Notes under the pieces: model-generated
What the model was told of the DNA's origin: nothing
The model's database searches: none
Seen by the model: the letters and a program-made list of their open reading frames with translations, nothing else
Position numbers and translations under genes: made by a program
Assembly: GCF_023721415.1 (NCBI RefSeq)
Contig: NZ_JAMQVC010000001.1
Coordinates: 1,240,001 to 1,304,000 of the forward strand
DNA from: Galbibacter mesophilus
GTDB lineage: Bacteria > Bacteroidota > Bacteroidia > Flavobacteriales > Flavobacteriaceae
Length of the DNA stretch: 64,000 nucleotides
Direction: 5' to 3'
Shown: positions 1 through 8,994 of the stretch, piece after piece
Layout of the letters: every line of letters starts with the position of its first letter
Numbering within the stretch: position 1 is the stretch's first letter

Positions 1-471
1 GCGTTGTTTTTTCAAGTGGGAATAACTTTTCAAAAATCTATTTATAAAGAAGATCAAGTGCTTTTTGAAGCCGATGGATCGGTGCCTGGTGAAGAAGATG
101 TGGTGGTGGATGAGTTTACCCGCGCACCCAATATGTATGGATTTTTGAATAGTAATTGGCAAATGACAGACGATTTTAACCTTGACGTAACAGGTAGTTT
201 TACTGGCTCCATGATAGTTCCGCATGTTATAAGCGAATCGGGTTTTATGGAGTTGGTAGATACCAACGCTTTCTTTGATATGACAGGAAAGCTTACCTAT
301 CATTTAGACCTTTTGGATCGCTTTCATGCCGAAGTAAGTGGCGGGGTTCAAAACGTATTTAATAGCTATCAAGACGATTTCGATACAGGTGCCCTGCGCG
401 ATTCTGATTATATTTATGGACCCAATCGCCCGAGAACCTTTTTCATCGGACTCAAATTTGGGGATTTTTAA
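1..471 (+). CDS. TonB-dependent receptor, C-terminal fragment (cut by window edge)
   Basis: The reading frame is already open at base 1, so the N-terminus lies outside the window. The 155 or so visible residues alternate hydrophobic and polar positions like outer-membrane beta strands. They end in FIGLKFGDF, with the terminal aromatic residue typical of outer-membrane barrels. Phrases such as ADGSVPGEEDVVVDEFTRAPN and the VQNVFN turn resemble the last strands of Bacteroidota TonB-dependent receptors. The thioredoxin-like gene starts 10 bp later on the same strand, suggesting co-transcription. The substrate cannot be told from this piece. Confidence 0.75.
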   Translation, partial: ALFFQVGITFQKSIYKEDQVLFEADGSVPGEEDVVVDEFTRAPNMYGFLNSNWQMTDDFNLDVTGSFTGSMIVPHVISESGFMELVDTNAFFDMTGKLTYHLDLLDRFHAEVSGGVQNVFNSYQDDFDTGALRDSDYIYGPNRPRTFFIGLKFGDF

Positions 472-481
472 AAGTTTAGAA

Positions 482-952
482 ATGAAGAAGTGGTTAATAT
501 CTTATATGATTTTCTTTTGCTTTGCAACGGTTTCCTTGGCGCAGCAAAAGGAAGAAATCCACTGGAAAACATTTCCAGCGCTGGAGGATGCGCTAAAAGA
601 AAAGCAGAAACCAGTATTCATTTTCTTTTATGCTGATTGGTGTGCGTATTGTAAAAAGATAAAAAGGTGGGTATTTACAAACGCTCAAGTAATTGAGAAA
701 CTCAATACGGAATATTACGCCGTAATGATGGATGCAGAAAGTAAAGAAAGTATTGCTTTTGACGGTAAAACCTTTTCAAATGAACAGGCGAAAACCCAGC
801 GAAATGGTATTCATGAAATTCCACTTTTGTTGGCATCACGTAATGATATTCCATTTTCACTTCCCGCCACAGTTATTTTAACGGAAGATTTTGAGGTAAA
901 AAAAAGGGTATTTGAGTACTATACTTCCGAAGAAATTCTTGAAATGCTTTAG
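482..952 (+). CDS. Periplasmic thioredoxin-fold protein (CAYC active site)
   Basis: A 156-residue protein. An upstream in-frame start at 338 would overlap the receptor gene by 134 bp. The ATG at 482 gives a clean signal peptide (MKKWLISYMIFFCFATVSLA), so it was chosen. The mature part has the thioredoxin core: a strand VFIFFYADW, the redox motif C54-A-Y-C57 followed by KKI, and a cis-proline segment LPATVIL. The family (thioredoxin_7/DsbD-gamma-like) reduces or isomerises disulfides in the periplasm. It sits directly after a TonB-dependent receptor gene and may be co-expressed with it. The partner is unknown. Confidence 0.82.
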   Translation: MKKWLISYMIFFCFATVSLAQQKEEIHWKTFPALEDALKEKQKPVFIFFYADWCAYCKKIKRWVFTNAQVIEKLNTEYYAVMMDAESKESIAFDGKTFSNEQAKTQRNGIHEIPLLLASRNDIPFSLPATVILTEDFEVKKRVFEYYTSEEILEML

Positions 953-985
953 TCTTATTTCAATTATTCCTAATGGGAATTGAGT

Positions 986-1017
986 TAAAAAGCAAAAGCC
1001 ACTTCTCTCGAAATGGC
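986..1017 (-). terminator. Intrinsic terminator of the PUL left arm
   Basis: On the minus strand the arms GCCATTTC and GAAGTGGC pair (one U-G wobble) around a short loop and are followed by TTTTGCTTTTT. It lies 35 bp past the stop of the lyase gene. It pairs properly only on the minus strand, because the plus strand has a C-A mismatch at the wobble position. Confidence 0.7.
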
Positions 1018-1052
1018 CCTGCAACTAACTAAATTTAATCTAACCGAATGCA

Positions 1053-2933
1053 TTATTTAATAATGATGGTCTTGTTGACGGTTTTTTGTCCGTCATATTG
1101 TAATTTCAATACGTAGGTACCTGGGGATACTTCCTTATTGATATTTAAATTTATTTTTTCCTGATCCAGAATCTCTGTTTCAATTGGTACTTCATCGCCA
1201 TTAAAGGTATAAAGCGATATTTGGTTTGGTTTTTCTTCTAAGTTGTTTATGTGCATAACCTTTCCGCCTGAAGGATTAGGATATACCAATACATTCTTAT
1301 TGGATTTTTCAATGGTTTGTGCGCTTTGAGCAGTTTGTGAACAGTCGCAATCTACCTCATTTTTGTAATTGCCGCCATCGGGAGCCAATCCAAATTTAAT
1401 TTCATCATAATAAACCTCATGCATGGGGTCGGTGTTTTTTAGAACATCGCTGTAGGTTCCAAACTTTACATAGCAACTTTGTTTTTCAGGAAAATCTACG
1501 TTTGTTTTTTTAACATAATCGTCCCCAATCCAAACTTCAATTACACCATCGTTGTTGGTTCCATACTTTAAATGCACTACAATATCCGTCCACTGGTTTA
1601 AGACAACATCCGACACATCGCCATAACCGGCTACATCATATTTGTAAACCCCATCCACTTTATGGGTAATAATAGAGCCGTACTGATTTCCGCCCCCTCC
1701 CGCGTCTATGTTTTTAAACTGAAAAATATGAACATTCTCACTCGACCATTTGTCCTGCAAATAATTGTCTTTTATGTAAACGCTAAAGCCAATCCACACA
1801 TCATCGCCGTAGCTCGCAAATGCATCTTCATAATTTCCTATTTCGTTTCTTGCGCTGCAGTAGCTTCCGCCGGTAAGTACTTTTTCTTCATAAGACCGTG
1901 TAAATCGTAAGGATTTGGATCCGCATCTGGATAAATCATCAGAAACCTTCAAAGGAGACGAACTGCATGGTGTTCCGCAGCTCGGACCAACATCACAATT
2001 TTGCTCGTAATAGTAATCGATGGTTTCGGTTCCATCAGCATAATTTTCAAAATTGTCCTCACGTATTTGGGTGTAAGAAGATAAGGTTCCGGCAGTTTTC
2101 ACCGTAATTGCACTGCTGTTTCCAGAAAAGTTTCCTGCTGCATCAGCGGCTTTAACATAAAAAATATAGGTGGTCCTTGGTGTTAGGCCAGTAACGGTTG
2201 CAGAAGTAGATGGAGGATTGCCAAATACAGATTGATCCCAACCTGAATTTTTAAGAACTTCATATTTTGTGACCCCAATATTATCTGTGGAGGCACTCCA
2301 ACTTAAATCTACAGAGGTTTCAGTAATATTGGAAGCTACCAAATTTCCGGGTGTTGAAGGTGCTGAGCTGTCTGAATTACTAATTGTTAACTTAGGAGGA
2401 TTCGGACTTTCTTTTGAATGAATATCCACTCGTTGATCCCAAACACCATTGCTTCCCCAGGACATATCCACATAGACGTAAAAGGAAACTATTCCATCTC
2501 CATTAATTTGGTTGTTTACAAAATTGGTGACATCAAAAGAGGTGTAACCTCCATTAGCTTCTGTCCCCGAATCTAAATTATTGCCAGAGGATGAAGGTCT
2601 GTTGTTCCAAGTTAAACTGGATTCGCTCCAAGAATCACTTTGTACATCTTGCACGGCAAAAACAACGTTGGTAACACTGTTATTCCATTCGGTATTATAA
2701 AGTTCAAGGGTAACAGAGTTTGCTGAGGTGTTTACGGCGCTTACATCAAATTTCACAAAATATTCGCGTGTCTCGGAAGCTTTAGGTTGAATGGTGTAGT
2801 TCGACTGACTTCCGTAGTTATTGGTTGGGTGTTTACTATTTACAAATCCGTCAGAAATCGGATTCAGAACGGTGGTTTGTGCAACAAGCGGAATGCTTGC
2901 CATAAGTAAAAAAGAAATAAGTAAAGTTTTCAT
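1053..2933 (-). CDS. Secreted multidomain polysaccharide lyase-like protein with T9SS sorting domain
   Basis: A 626-residue protein with this order: signal peptide 1-19; a DNRLRE/CBM96-like beta-sandwich about 21-185 (start DGFVNSKHPTNNYG, then SWSESSLTWNNRP); a fibronectin type III domain about 192-280; a jelly-roll catalytic region about 285-530; and a type IX secretion C-terminal domain about 548-626 (VLVYPNPSGG ... GTYVLKL). The catalytic part has RNEIGNYED, WIGFSVYIKD, HIFQFKN and VYYDEIKFG. This arrangement resembles the Polysacc_lyase clan that includes PL13 and PL20 (heparin and glucuronan lyases). It is the last gene of susC-susD-GH88-lyase, 20 bp after the hydrolase stop. A GH88 neighbour fits a lyase leaving unsaturated uronates. 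Exact PL family and substrate are not settled; it could be a new subfamily. Confidence 0.75.
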   Translation of the reverse strand: MKTLLISFLLMASIPLVAQTTVLNPISDGFVNSKHPTNNYGSQSNYTIQPKASETREYFVKFDVSAVNTSANSVTLELYNTEWNNSVTNVVFAVQDVQSDSWSESSLTWNNRPSSSGNNLDSGTEANGGYTSFDVTNFVNNQINGDGIVSFYVYVDMSWGSNGVWDQRVDIHSKESPNPPKLTISNSDSSAPSTPGNLVASNITETSVDLSWSASTDNIGVTKYEVLKNSGWDQSVFGNPPSTSATVTGLTPRTTYIFYVKAADAAGNFSGNSSAITVKTAGTLSSYTQIREDNFENYADGTETIDYYYEQNCDVGPSCGTPCSSSPLKVSDDLSRCGSKSLRFTRSYEEKVLTGGSYCSARNEIGNYEDAFASYGDDVWIGFSVYIKDNYLQDKWSSENVHIFQFKNIDAGGGGNQYGSIITHKVDGVYKYDVAGYGDVSDVVLNQWTDIVVHLKYGTNNDGVIEVWIGDDYVKKTNVDFPEKQSCYVKFGTYSDVLKNTDPMHEVYYDEIKFGLAPDGGNYKNEVDCDCSQTAQSAQTIEKSNKNVLVYPNPSGGKVMHINNLEEKPNQISLYTFNGDEVPIETEILDQEKINLNINKEVSPGTYVLKLQYDGQKTVNKTIIIK

Positions 2934-2953
2934 CTTTTTAAAGTTTTGGTTGG

Positions 2954-4159
2954 TTAATTGGGGCTGGGGGAACCTTTTTGTCTAACCAATGCTTCCAAGA
3001 AATAGTAATCGCCGTAATTTATAGGTTCATCTATTTCATCGTTTTTAGGCCAATTTCCTGTGCTGTGTTTTAGAATAAAAGGGGCTTCCACTTCTGGATT
3101 TAAAAGGTATTCTTCACTCTTTAAATTTTCCAAAACCTTATTGGCATAGTTTAAATAAATGTCGCTTTCAGTGTAAGAATATAATTCTAAACAGGCGGAG
3201 GCCACAATCGTAGCAGCCGATACATCCCGAGGGGCATTCGGGATGTCCGGGTCGTTAAAATCCCAATAGGGAATCCCATCTTTTGGAAGGTTATCATGGT
3301 TTAAGTAGTAATCCAGTACAGCTTTAGCAATATCTAAGTGCTTAGGATCTTTTGTATAACGGTACGTCATGGTGTACCCATAAATTGCCCAAGCTTGTCC
3401 ACGCGCCCAGCCAGACTCGTCGTTGAAGCCTTGATGTGTTACCTTGTCTTTTACAGAGCCGTTAATGCTGTCGTAAACTACCACGTGATAGGTACTGTTA
3501 TCGCTTCTGAAATGGTTTTCTAGAGTAGTGTTGGCATGCTTTTCAGCAATTTTATAGTAGCTACTGTCCCCAGAAATTTTAGTAGCTTCGAACAAAAGTT
3601 CGAGGTTCATCATATTATCAATAATTACAGGGAACTCCCATTCTTTGGCGTTAAAATCCCACGAACGGATGCAACCCACATTTTCATTAAAACGAGTACT
3701 TAGCGTTTTAGCGGTTTGGACAACTACATCTTCGTAAGCCTCATTCTCTTCCGTTTGTAGTCCGCTTCCGAAACTGCAAAAAACTTTGAAACCTGTATCA
3801 TGGGTATGAGTGTCATATTTCTCCTTCTCCATGAAATCCGTCCAAACAGCGGCTTGTTTTTTATAAGCCGGATTGTTGGTTAGTTGATATATTTTCCAAA
3901 GACTACCAGGAAAAAATCCCGCAGTCCAATCCCTTGAATTTACCTTTCGTATTCCTTTTTCTTCGGAATAACTTCTAGGAAAAGACAATGAATCGGGAGC
4001 ATAGTCCAATAACTTTTGATACCGTACCTTCAGCAAGGAATCGGAAGAAATGGAGGTAACTTCATCTGAAGCTACCTCTTTAATTTCCCATTTTTGTTTA
4101 CAACTTAAGGCTGAAACTAGTACAGCGCTTGCTAAAAAATAATTTACTAATTTGATCAT
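2954..4159 (-). CDS. GH88 unsaturated glucuronyl hydrolase, lipoprotein
   Basis: A 401-residue protein starting with a lipoprotein signal (VSALSC, Cys20). GH88 enzymes remove 4,5-unsaturated uronic acids from lyase products by hydrating the enol ether. The two expected acidic residues are visible in the right spacing: D121 in HTHDTGF and D181 in VIIDNMMNLELL. Family landmarks DWTAGFFPGSLW, ESGWARGQAWAIYGY and PRDVSAATIVASACLEL are also present. The gene begins 9 bp after susD and precedes the lyase gene by 20 bp, so it is surely part of the same operon. The lipid anchor places it in the periplasm or on a membrane face. Length is normal for the family. Confidence 0.93.
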   Translation of the reverse strand: MIKLVNYFLASAVLVSALSCKQKWEIKEVASDEVTSISSDSLLKVRYQKLLDYAPDSLSFPRSYSEEKGIRKVNSRDWTAGFFPGSLWKIYQLTNNPAYKKQAAVWTDFMEKEKYDTHTHDTGFKVFCSFGSGLQTEENEAYEDVVVQTAKTLSTRFNENVGCIRSWDFNAKEWEFPVIIDNMMNLELLFEATKISGDSSYYKIAEKHANTTLENHFRSDNSTYHVVVYDSINGSVKDKVTHQGFNDESGWARGQAWAIYGYTMTYRYTKDPKHLDIAKAVLDYYLNHDNLPKDGIPYWDFNDPDIPNAPRDVSAATIVASACLELYSYTESDIYLNYANKVLENLKSEEYLLNPEVEAPFILKHSTGNWPKNDEIDEPINYGDYYFLEALVRQKGSPSPN

Positions 4160-4168
4160 TCTAGTAGT

Positions 4169-5686
4169 TTAATAACCGGGGTTATTTGGTAATAAGTTAG
4201 GATTTCTTGCAAGTTCATCTCCCGGAAGTGGGAATAGATAATCCCTTCCTTCATCAAAATTGGAATGCGGTTCCAATCCGTTAGCATCAAAAACTGATGA
4301 TCCTATTTGCAGTCGCTTAATATCGTACCATCTTTTAAACTCGAAAGCCAATTCTAGCCTACGCTCTTCAATGATGGCATCGTGGAGAGCTTGTTGCGAT
4401 AATCCGTTTGGTAAATTTTCAGGGAAATTAGACATTACCCCACCTTTGTTTCTTGCTCTTGCTCGTACTTGGTTTACTAAATCTATAGCTTGGCTACTTC
4501 CCGGCTGTAATTGGTTTAAGGCTTCCGCAGCAATTAATAAAACTTCAGCATAACGCATAGTGATATAATGATGACTAGATTGACGCCCATTGGATGCTGT
4601 TAGCCCTGGAAACCTAGAATATTTTGCAATATGAGGTCTGTTAACACCACGATCGGAAAACTCGGCAAAACGTGTGTAAGGTTCAACGTTGCCATTGAAA
4701 ACCGCGATAGTATCAAAACTTACAGATCTTCTATAATCCTTTTCATCCCAAGTTTCAAAAACTTTTAGACTTGGTACGGCAACGGTCCACCCACCATTAG
4801 GAACTCCTTTTTCATCCTCGCGAATGGCGGTTAGCGGTATAATTAAATCATCTCCTAAATCCCCTTGACTATTTTGACCGATATAATTAATAGTAAATAA
4901 AGGTTCTTTTAAAGCTCCCGCCTTTTCAGCATCAAAAAGATCTTGAAAGTCGGCTTCCAAGCCTAAGTTATATTTACCAGCGTTAGTGATAATAGCATTC
5001 GCTTCATCATACGCTTTTTGATATTCTCCCAAAGTTAGATACACAGAAGCCAAGTATGCCATTGCAGTAGCTTTGGAAGGCAACGAGCGTGTTGGTTGAT
5101 TGTCGGGCAGCCACTGTTTCGCAAACTCTAAATCAGCTATGATGTTTTGATATACCTCCGCTTCCGAAGTTTTGGAAATGGTTTCTATCGTTTTTACATC
5201 TGTAACTGCTTCGTCTATGTAAGGAATGTCCCCAAATATCCGTACCAAATGGTAATAAGCAAAAGCTCTGGAGAAATTCGCTTGTGCAGCGATTGCATTT
5301 ATAACATCTTCGTCACCTTCTATTTGTTTTGCGCCGTCCAACGCTTGGTTTGCAGCACCAATAATGGCATACGATTGTGGCCAAAAGGCTGTAACCATTC
5401 CGTTATCATCTCTCGCGGAAAAATTGTTAATATCCTGTCTTCTAGCAGGGGTTCCTAAGTCTCCTATTTCTACCATATCGCCGCGAAGCATGATGGAAAG
5501 GGTTAATTTTCTTCCCCAATATTTTTCAGAAGCCATGTACCCAAAGCTACCGTTAACCGCAGTTTGCAAATCCTGTGGGGTTTTTATAAAAGAATTGGGA
5601 GACAGTAGACCTACTGGCTCTTCCTCAAGGTCGGAACAACCTATGAGAAGCAATCCTATGATGAATGTTGAAATTATATTTTTCAT
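4169..5686 (-). CDS. SusD/RagB-family glycan-binding lipoprotein
   Basis: A 505-residue protein. A start 17 codons further upstream is possible, but the ATG at 5686 gives the canonical lipoprotein signal MKNIISTFIIGLLLIGCSD with Cys17. The sequence shows SusD features: PNSFIKTPQDLQTAVNGSFGYM, the tetratricopeptide-like helix FSRAFAYYHLVRIFGDIPY, MRYAEVLLIAAEALNQ, and the C-terminal EERRLELAFEFKRWYDIKRL with the NPGY end. SusD binds oligosaccharides at the cell surface and caps the SusC transporter. The gene lies 68 bp after susC and 9 bp before the GH88 gene. Substrate is inferred from neighbours to be a uronate-containing polymer. Confidence 0.95.
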   Translation of the reverse strand: MKNIISTFIIGLLLIGCSDLEEEPVGLLSPNSFIKTPQDLQTAVNGSFGYMASEKYWGRKLTLSIMLRGDMVEIGDLGTPARRQDINNFSARDDNGMVTAFWPQSYAIIGAANQALDGAKQIEGDEDVINAIAAQANFSRAFAYYHLVRIFGDIPYIDEAVTDVKTIETISKTSEAEVYQNIIADLEFAKQWLPDNQPTRSLPSKATAMAYLASVYLTLGEYQKAYDEANAIITNAGKYNLGLEADFQDLFDAEKAGALKEPLFTINYIGQNSQGDLGDDLIIPLTAIREDEKGVPNGGWTVAVPSLKVFETWDEKDYRRSVSFDTIAVFNGNVEPYTRFAEFSDRGVNRPHIAKYSRFPGLTASNGRQSSHHYITMRYAEVLLIAAEALNQLQPGSSQAIDLVNQVRARARNKGGVMSNFPENLPNGLSQQALHDAIIEERRLELAFEFKRWYDIKRLQIGSSVFDANGLEPHSNFDEGRDYLFPLPGDELARNPNLLPNNPGY

Positions 5687-5754
5687 TGTGTGTGTTTTAA
5701 TATTATCCTCTGTATCTAGATTATAGCTTATAAACATTTAGTGATTAAACCGTT

Positions 5755-8700
5755 TTAAAACTTCAAGTTCATTCCTAAAGTAAACGACCTTACATTCGGG
5801 TAGTTTCCGTAGGCCAATCCTAAATTTGTATTAGCTCCTTGACCTCCGTTGCTTCGATAGCTAGTTTCTGGGTCCAGACCGGGATAATCGGTGAAGGTTA
5901 ACAAGTTTTGACCACTGATGTAGAACCTTAGGTTTTGAACACCTAAACGTTCAACAACTTGGGAGGGAAGGCTATAACCTAAGGATACGTTTTTAAGTCG
6001 CACGTAGCTTCCGTCGTAGATGTATCTGGATGTAATCCTTTTTTCCCTAACAGCCGCAGAAGGAACATTGGTGTTGGTGTTTGTCGGAGTCCAAGCATTA
6101 AGAACTTCCGTAGTAGCATTAGAATCACCAGAGCCAAGTTCTAACAGTGTATAGTCTAAAATATCACCTCCGATGGCCGTTTGGAAGAAAATATTAAAAT
6201 CCAAACCTTTGTAAGTGAAGGTGTTGTTTAAACCTCCTGTAAAGTCCGGATTTGGATCGCCAATGATAGTTTTATCATCAGAGTTTACCATTCCATCTGG
6301 AGTGTCTACAATCTCTCCATCTGCATTTCTTCCAGCAATATCTCTAAATAGTTCTCCTCCAGGTTGGGTTTCGAATCCTTGAGGCACATTGTCTCCATCT
6401 TGAATTACCCCATCATATATATATCCATAAAAGGCTCCAACTGGTTCTCCTTCTCTAAGAATCTGAGATTCGTCTTGTAAAAAGTGCCCTGGAGCAGAAG
6501 GATAAATGATATCCTCACCATCGGGCAATTTCGTTATTTCATTGATGTTTTTAGAGATGTTAAAATCTGTTGTCCATGTAAAGTTTTCGTTCAATATGTT
6601 TTTACTGCTGATGAATATTTCGAACCCTTTATTTACCAAAGAACCTATATTCTGAGTTTGGATAGCATCTGCTATCCCGCTTATTTCAGGCAACGGTCTT
6701 GGAAACAACAAATCTTTGGTTTCAATATTGTAGTAATCAAAAGAAGTGTTCAATCGGTTTCCGAAAAACCCTAAATCTACCCCAACATTTAACTGGTATG
6801 AAGTTTCCCATTTGAGGTTATCGTTTGCAAACTCAGTAACCGCGACAGAGTTTACGATGTTATCGCCAATTACGGTATAGATTTCAGAAAACCTGGCCAA
6901 AGTTCCGTATGCAGGAATCGCCTGATTACCGGTTAAACCGTAACTACCTCTCCACTTCCAATTGGAAATCGTGTTGCTGTTCTCCAAAAAGCTTTCGTTA
7001 CTCATGTTCCAAGCAAGTGCCCCGGAGGGGAAAAATGCGTATTTGTGGTTTTTACTGAAGTTAGATGAACCATCCCTTCTTGCTGTAAAGGTTATTAAGT
7101 AGCGATCGTCGAAGCCATAATTCAATCTCCCAAACATAGAGACCAGTTCAATTTCGCTTAAACCTGAATCCGGTCTTAGGTACACAGCACCTCCAGAAAG
7201 ATTTCGATAGGAAACATTGTCGGTAACAAAACCTTGGGATGCGGCATAAGAATACTCATTTTTATTTTTTTGGTAAGAGTAACCTCCCATTAAGGTTAGA
7301 GCATGATTTCCAAAAGTGCGGTCGTAGGTTAAATAATTTTCAGAAATTAAGTCGGTAGATTTGCTGGTAGTAATGTTGGCTTCTCCGCCTATACCTGCGC
7401 CGGCCAATAGCGTAGAAGGCACAAACCTTCCCTCCATAGTATTTCCTGTATTAAAACCGAAAGTAGTTTTAAAGGAAAGTCCTTTAAAGATTTCCAACTC
7501 AGCAAATAAGTTGGCTCTAAATAAGTCAGAAGTTTTTTCATTTACATTTAAAGTTGCAACAGCAAATGGGTTGTCGATGTCATCACCTAGAGAATTGATA
7601 GTTAAGTCGCCATTCGCATCGTAGATTCCCAAATCTGGTGCGAATCTATAAATGGAAGAAATAACATCTGCCTGTCCTGTTCCTCCACTTCCTGTTTGTG
7701 TGGGTACCCCATCTTTTGAAATTCTATTTCCAAAAAGATTCATCCCAACTTTTAATTTTTCAGTTGCCTGAACATTTACGTTACTCAAGAAAGAAAACCG
7801 ATTTAAGTCAGAACCCAGCACAACCCCTTCTTGGTCGAAAAAAGTTCCCGAAACATAATAATTTACATCGTCAGTAGCTCCAGAAACAGATACTTGGTGA
7901 TTGGCAATTGCACCAGTTCTATAAATTTCATCTTGCCAGTCTGTATTGGCAGGACCTTGCACATAGCTTGAGCTGTAAGAGCTTCTGTATTGTGCGAACT
8001 GATCTGCGTTTAGCATATCGAGTTCGTTGGTCACTTCTTGAAGCGAGTACGATGAGTTTAATTCAATAGATGCTTTTCCAATCTTTCCTTTTTTGGTAGT
8101 TACCATAATTACACCGTTTGCACCACGGGAACCGTAGATAGCGGTAGCGGACGCGTCTTTCAAAACTTCCATGGAAGCAATATCTTCCGCAGGAGGCATC
8201 TGTGCTCCAACAAAACCGTCTACAACTATTAATGGATCGCTCCCAGCGTTGATAGACGTACCCCCACGAATTCTTATTTTTAGTGGCGCACCAGGCTCTC
8301 CACCATTATTTGTTTGAATATTTACCCCGGCAACACGTCCTTGTAATGCTTGTTCTGCATTTTGAACAGGGTATGCCACGAGGTCTTCCGACTTTACCGA
8401 AGATACAGCGCCAGTGATGTCACTTTTCTTTTGTGTTCCATAACCTACAACAACAACTTCGTCCAATTGGGAAACATCTTCTTGAAGTGTTACATTAATG
8501 GTTGTTTGGTTGTTTACGGAAACTTCTTTTGTGGCAAAACCGATATAACTGAATACTAATACAGCGTTTGTGCCAGATACATTTATTTCATAGTTCCCGT
8601 CAAAATCGGTTACAACTCCAGTTGATGTTCCTTTCAACGTTACTGCAACCCCAGGTAAGGGTGTTCCATCTACAGTGGTAACCACACCGGACACGGAATT

Positions 8701-8817
8701 TTGAATGGGTGGTGTGTTTAGGTTGGATGCGTTTACGAGCATTGACAACATGCAAAAACATAGTAGGAAGTATGTTTCTGAAGGTGTCAAAATCTTTTTG
8801 AACCATTGTTTTTTCAT
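5755..8817 (-). CDS. SusC/RagA-family TonB-linked outer-membrane transporter
   Basis: A 1020-residue protein from the ATG at 8817; a longer frame to 8868 would run through the promoter-like box, and MKKQWFKKIL followed by a hydrophobic stretch makes a normal signal peptide. After it come a carboxypeptidase-regulatory-like domain (VSGVVTTVDGTPLPGVAV), the TonB-box region DEVVVVGYGTQKKSDITGAV, a plug domain (QALQGRVAGVNIQ, IRIRGGTSINAGSDPLIVVDG, ASATAIYGSRGANGVIMVTTKKG), and a long beta barrel ending in FTLGMNLKF. It imports oligosaccharides together with the downstream SusD. It is the first gene of the leftward PUL arm. A promoter-like box and a LacI-type palindrome lie just upstream. Confidence 0.96.
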   Translation of the reverse strand: MKKQWFKKILTPSETYFLLCFCMLSMLVNASNLNTPPIQNSVSGVVTTVDGTPLPGVAVTLKGTSTGVVTDFDGNYEINVSGTNAVLVFSYIGFATKEVSVNNQTTINVTLQEDVSQLDEVVVVGYGTQKKSDITGAVSSVKSEDLVAYPVQNAEQALQGRVAGVNIQTNNGGEPGAPLKIRIRGGTSINAGSDPLIVVDGFVGAQMPPAEDIASMEVLKDASATAIYGSRGANGVIMVTTKKGKIGKASIELNSSYSLQEVTNELDMLNADQFAQYRSSYSSSYVQGPANTDWQDEIYRTGAIANHQVSVSGATDDVNYYVSGTFFDQEGVVLGSDLNRFSFLSNVNVQATEKLKVGMNLFGNRISKDGVPTQTGSGGTGQADVISSIYRFAPDLGIYDANGDLTINSLGDDIDNPFAVATLNVNEKTSDLFRANLFAELEIFKGLSFKTTFGFNTGNTMEGRFVPSTLLAGAGIGGEANITTSKSTDLISENYLTYDRTFGNHALTLMGGYSYQKNKNEYSYAASQGFVTDNVSYRNLSGGAVYLRPDSGLSEIELVSMFGRLNYGFDDRYLITFTARRDGSSNFSKNHKYAFFPSGALAWNMSNESFLENSNTISNWKWRGSYGLTGNQAIPAYGTLARFSEIYTVIGDNIVNSVAVTEFANDNLKWETSYQLNVGVDLGFFGNRLNTSFDYYNIETKDLLFPRPLPEISGIADAIQTQNIGSLVNKGFEIFISSKNILNENFTWTTDFNISKNINEITKLPDGEDIIYPSAPGHFLQDESQILREGEPVGAFYGYIYDGVIQDGDNVPQGFETQPGGELFRDIAGRNADGEIVDTPDGMVNSDDKTIIGDPNPDFTGGLNNTFTYKGLDFNIFFQTAIGGDILDYTLLELGSGDSNATTEVLNAWTPTNTNTNVPSAAVREKRITSRYIYDGSYVRLKNVSLGYSLPSQVVERLGVQNLRFYISGQNLLTFTDYPGLDPETSYRSNGGQGANTNLGLAYGNYPNVRSFTLGMNLKF

Positions 8818-8865
8818 ATTGATTAAGTGTGAAATGTTAGTTAATTCAGCACAATGATACAAAAC

Positions 8866-8873
8866 CAAAATTA
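8866..8873 (-). promoter_or_regulatory. Predicted -7 box (TAATTTTG) of the susC operon
   Basis: On the minus strand TAATTTTG matches the Bacteroidota -7 consensus TAnnTTTG. It lies 48 bp before the chosen susC ATG. The palindrome at 8878-8891 sits immediately upstream, where it would lie between the -33 and -7 elements. Confidence 0.5.
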
Positions 8874-8877
8874 AAAA

Positions 8878-8891
8878 TACAATCGATTGTA
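8878..8891. promoter_or_regulatory. Predicted LacI-family operator upstream of susC
   Basis: TACAATCGATTGTA is a perfect 14-bp palindrome with a central CG, the usual form of LacI-family operators. The same core with the same right flank (CAATCGATTG then TAAAA) recurs at 10172. Its place directly upstream of the susC -7 box would let a bound repressor block polymerase. The link to the adjacent LacI-type gene is inference. Confidence 0.6.
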
Positions 8892-8994
8892 AAAATTATT
8901 TCGTAAAGCAAATAGTGTTTATTTCAACTATTGTTAAAATTGCAAGGAATATTTTGAGTAATTAGTGATTATCCTGAATGTAGATGAAAATACT

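Noticed and set aside
338-481. N-terminal extension of the thioredoxin-like gene
   Set aside because: It lies within the receptor gene; the ATG at 482 gives a proper signal peptide.
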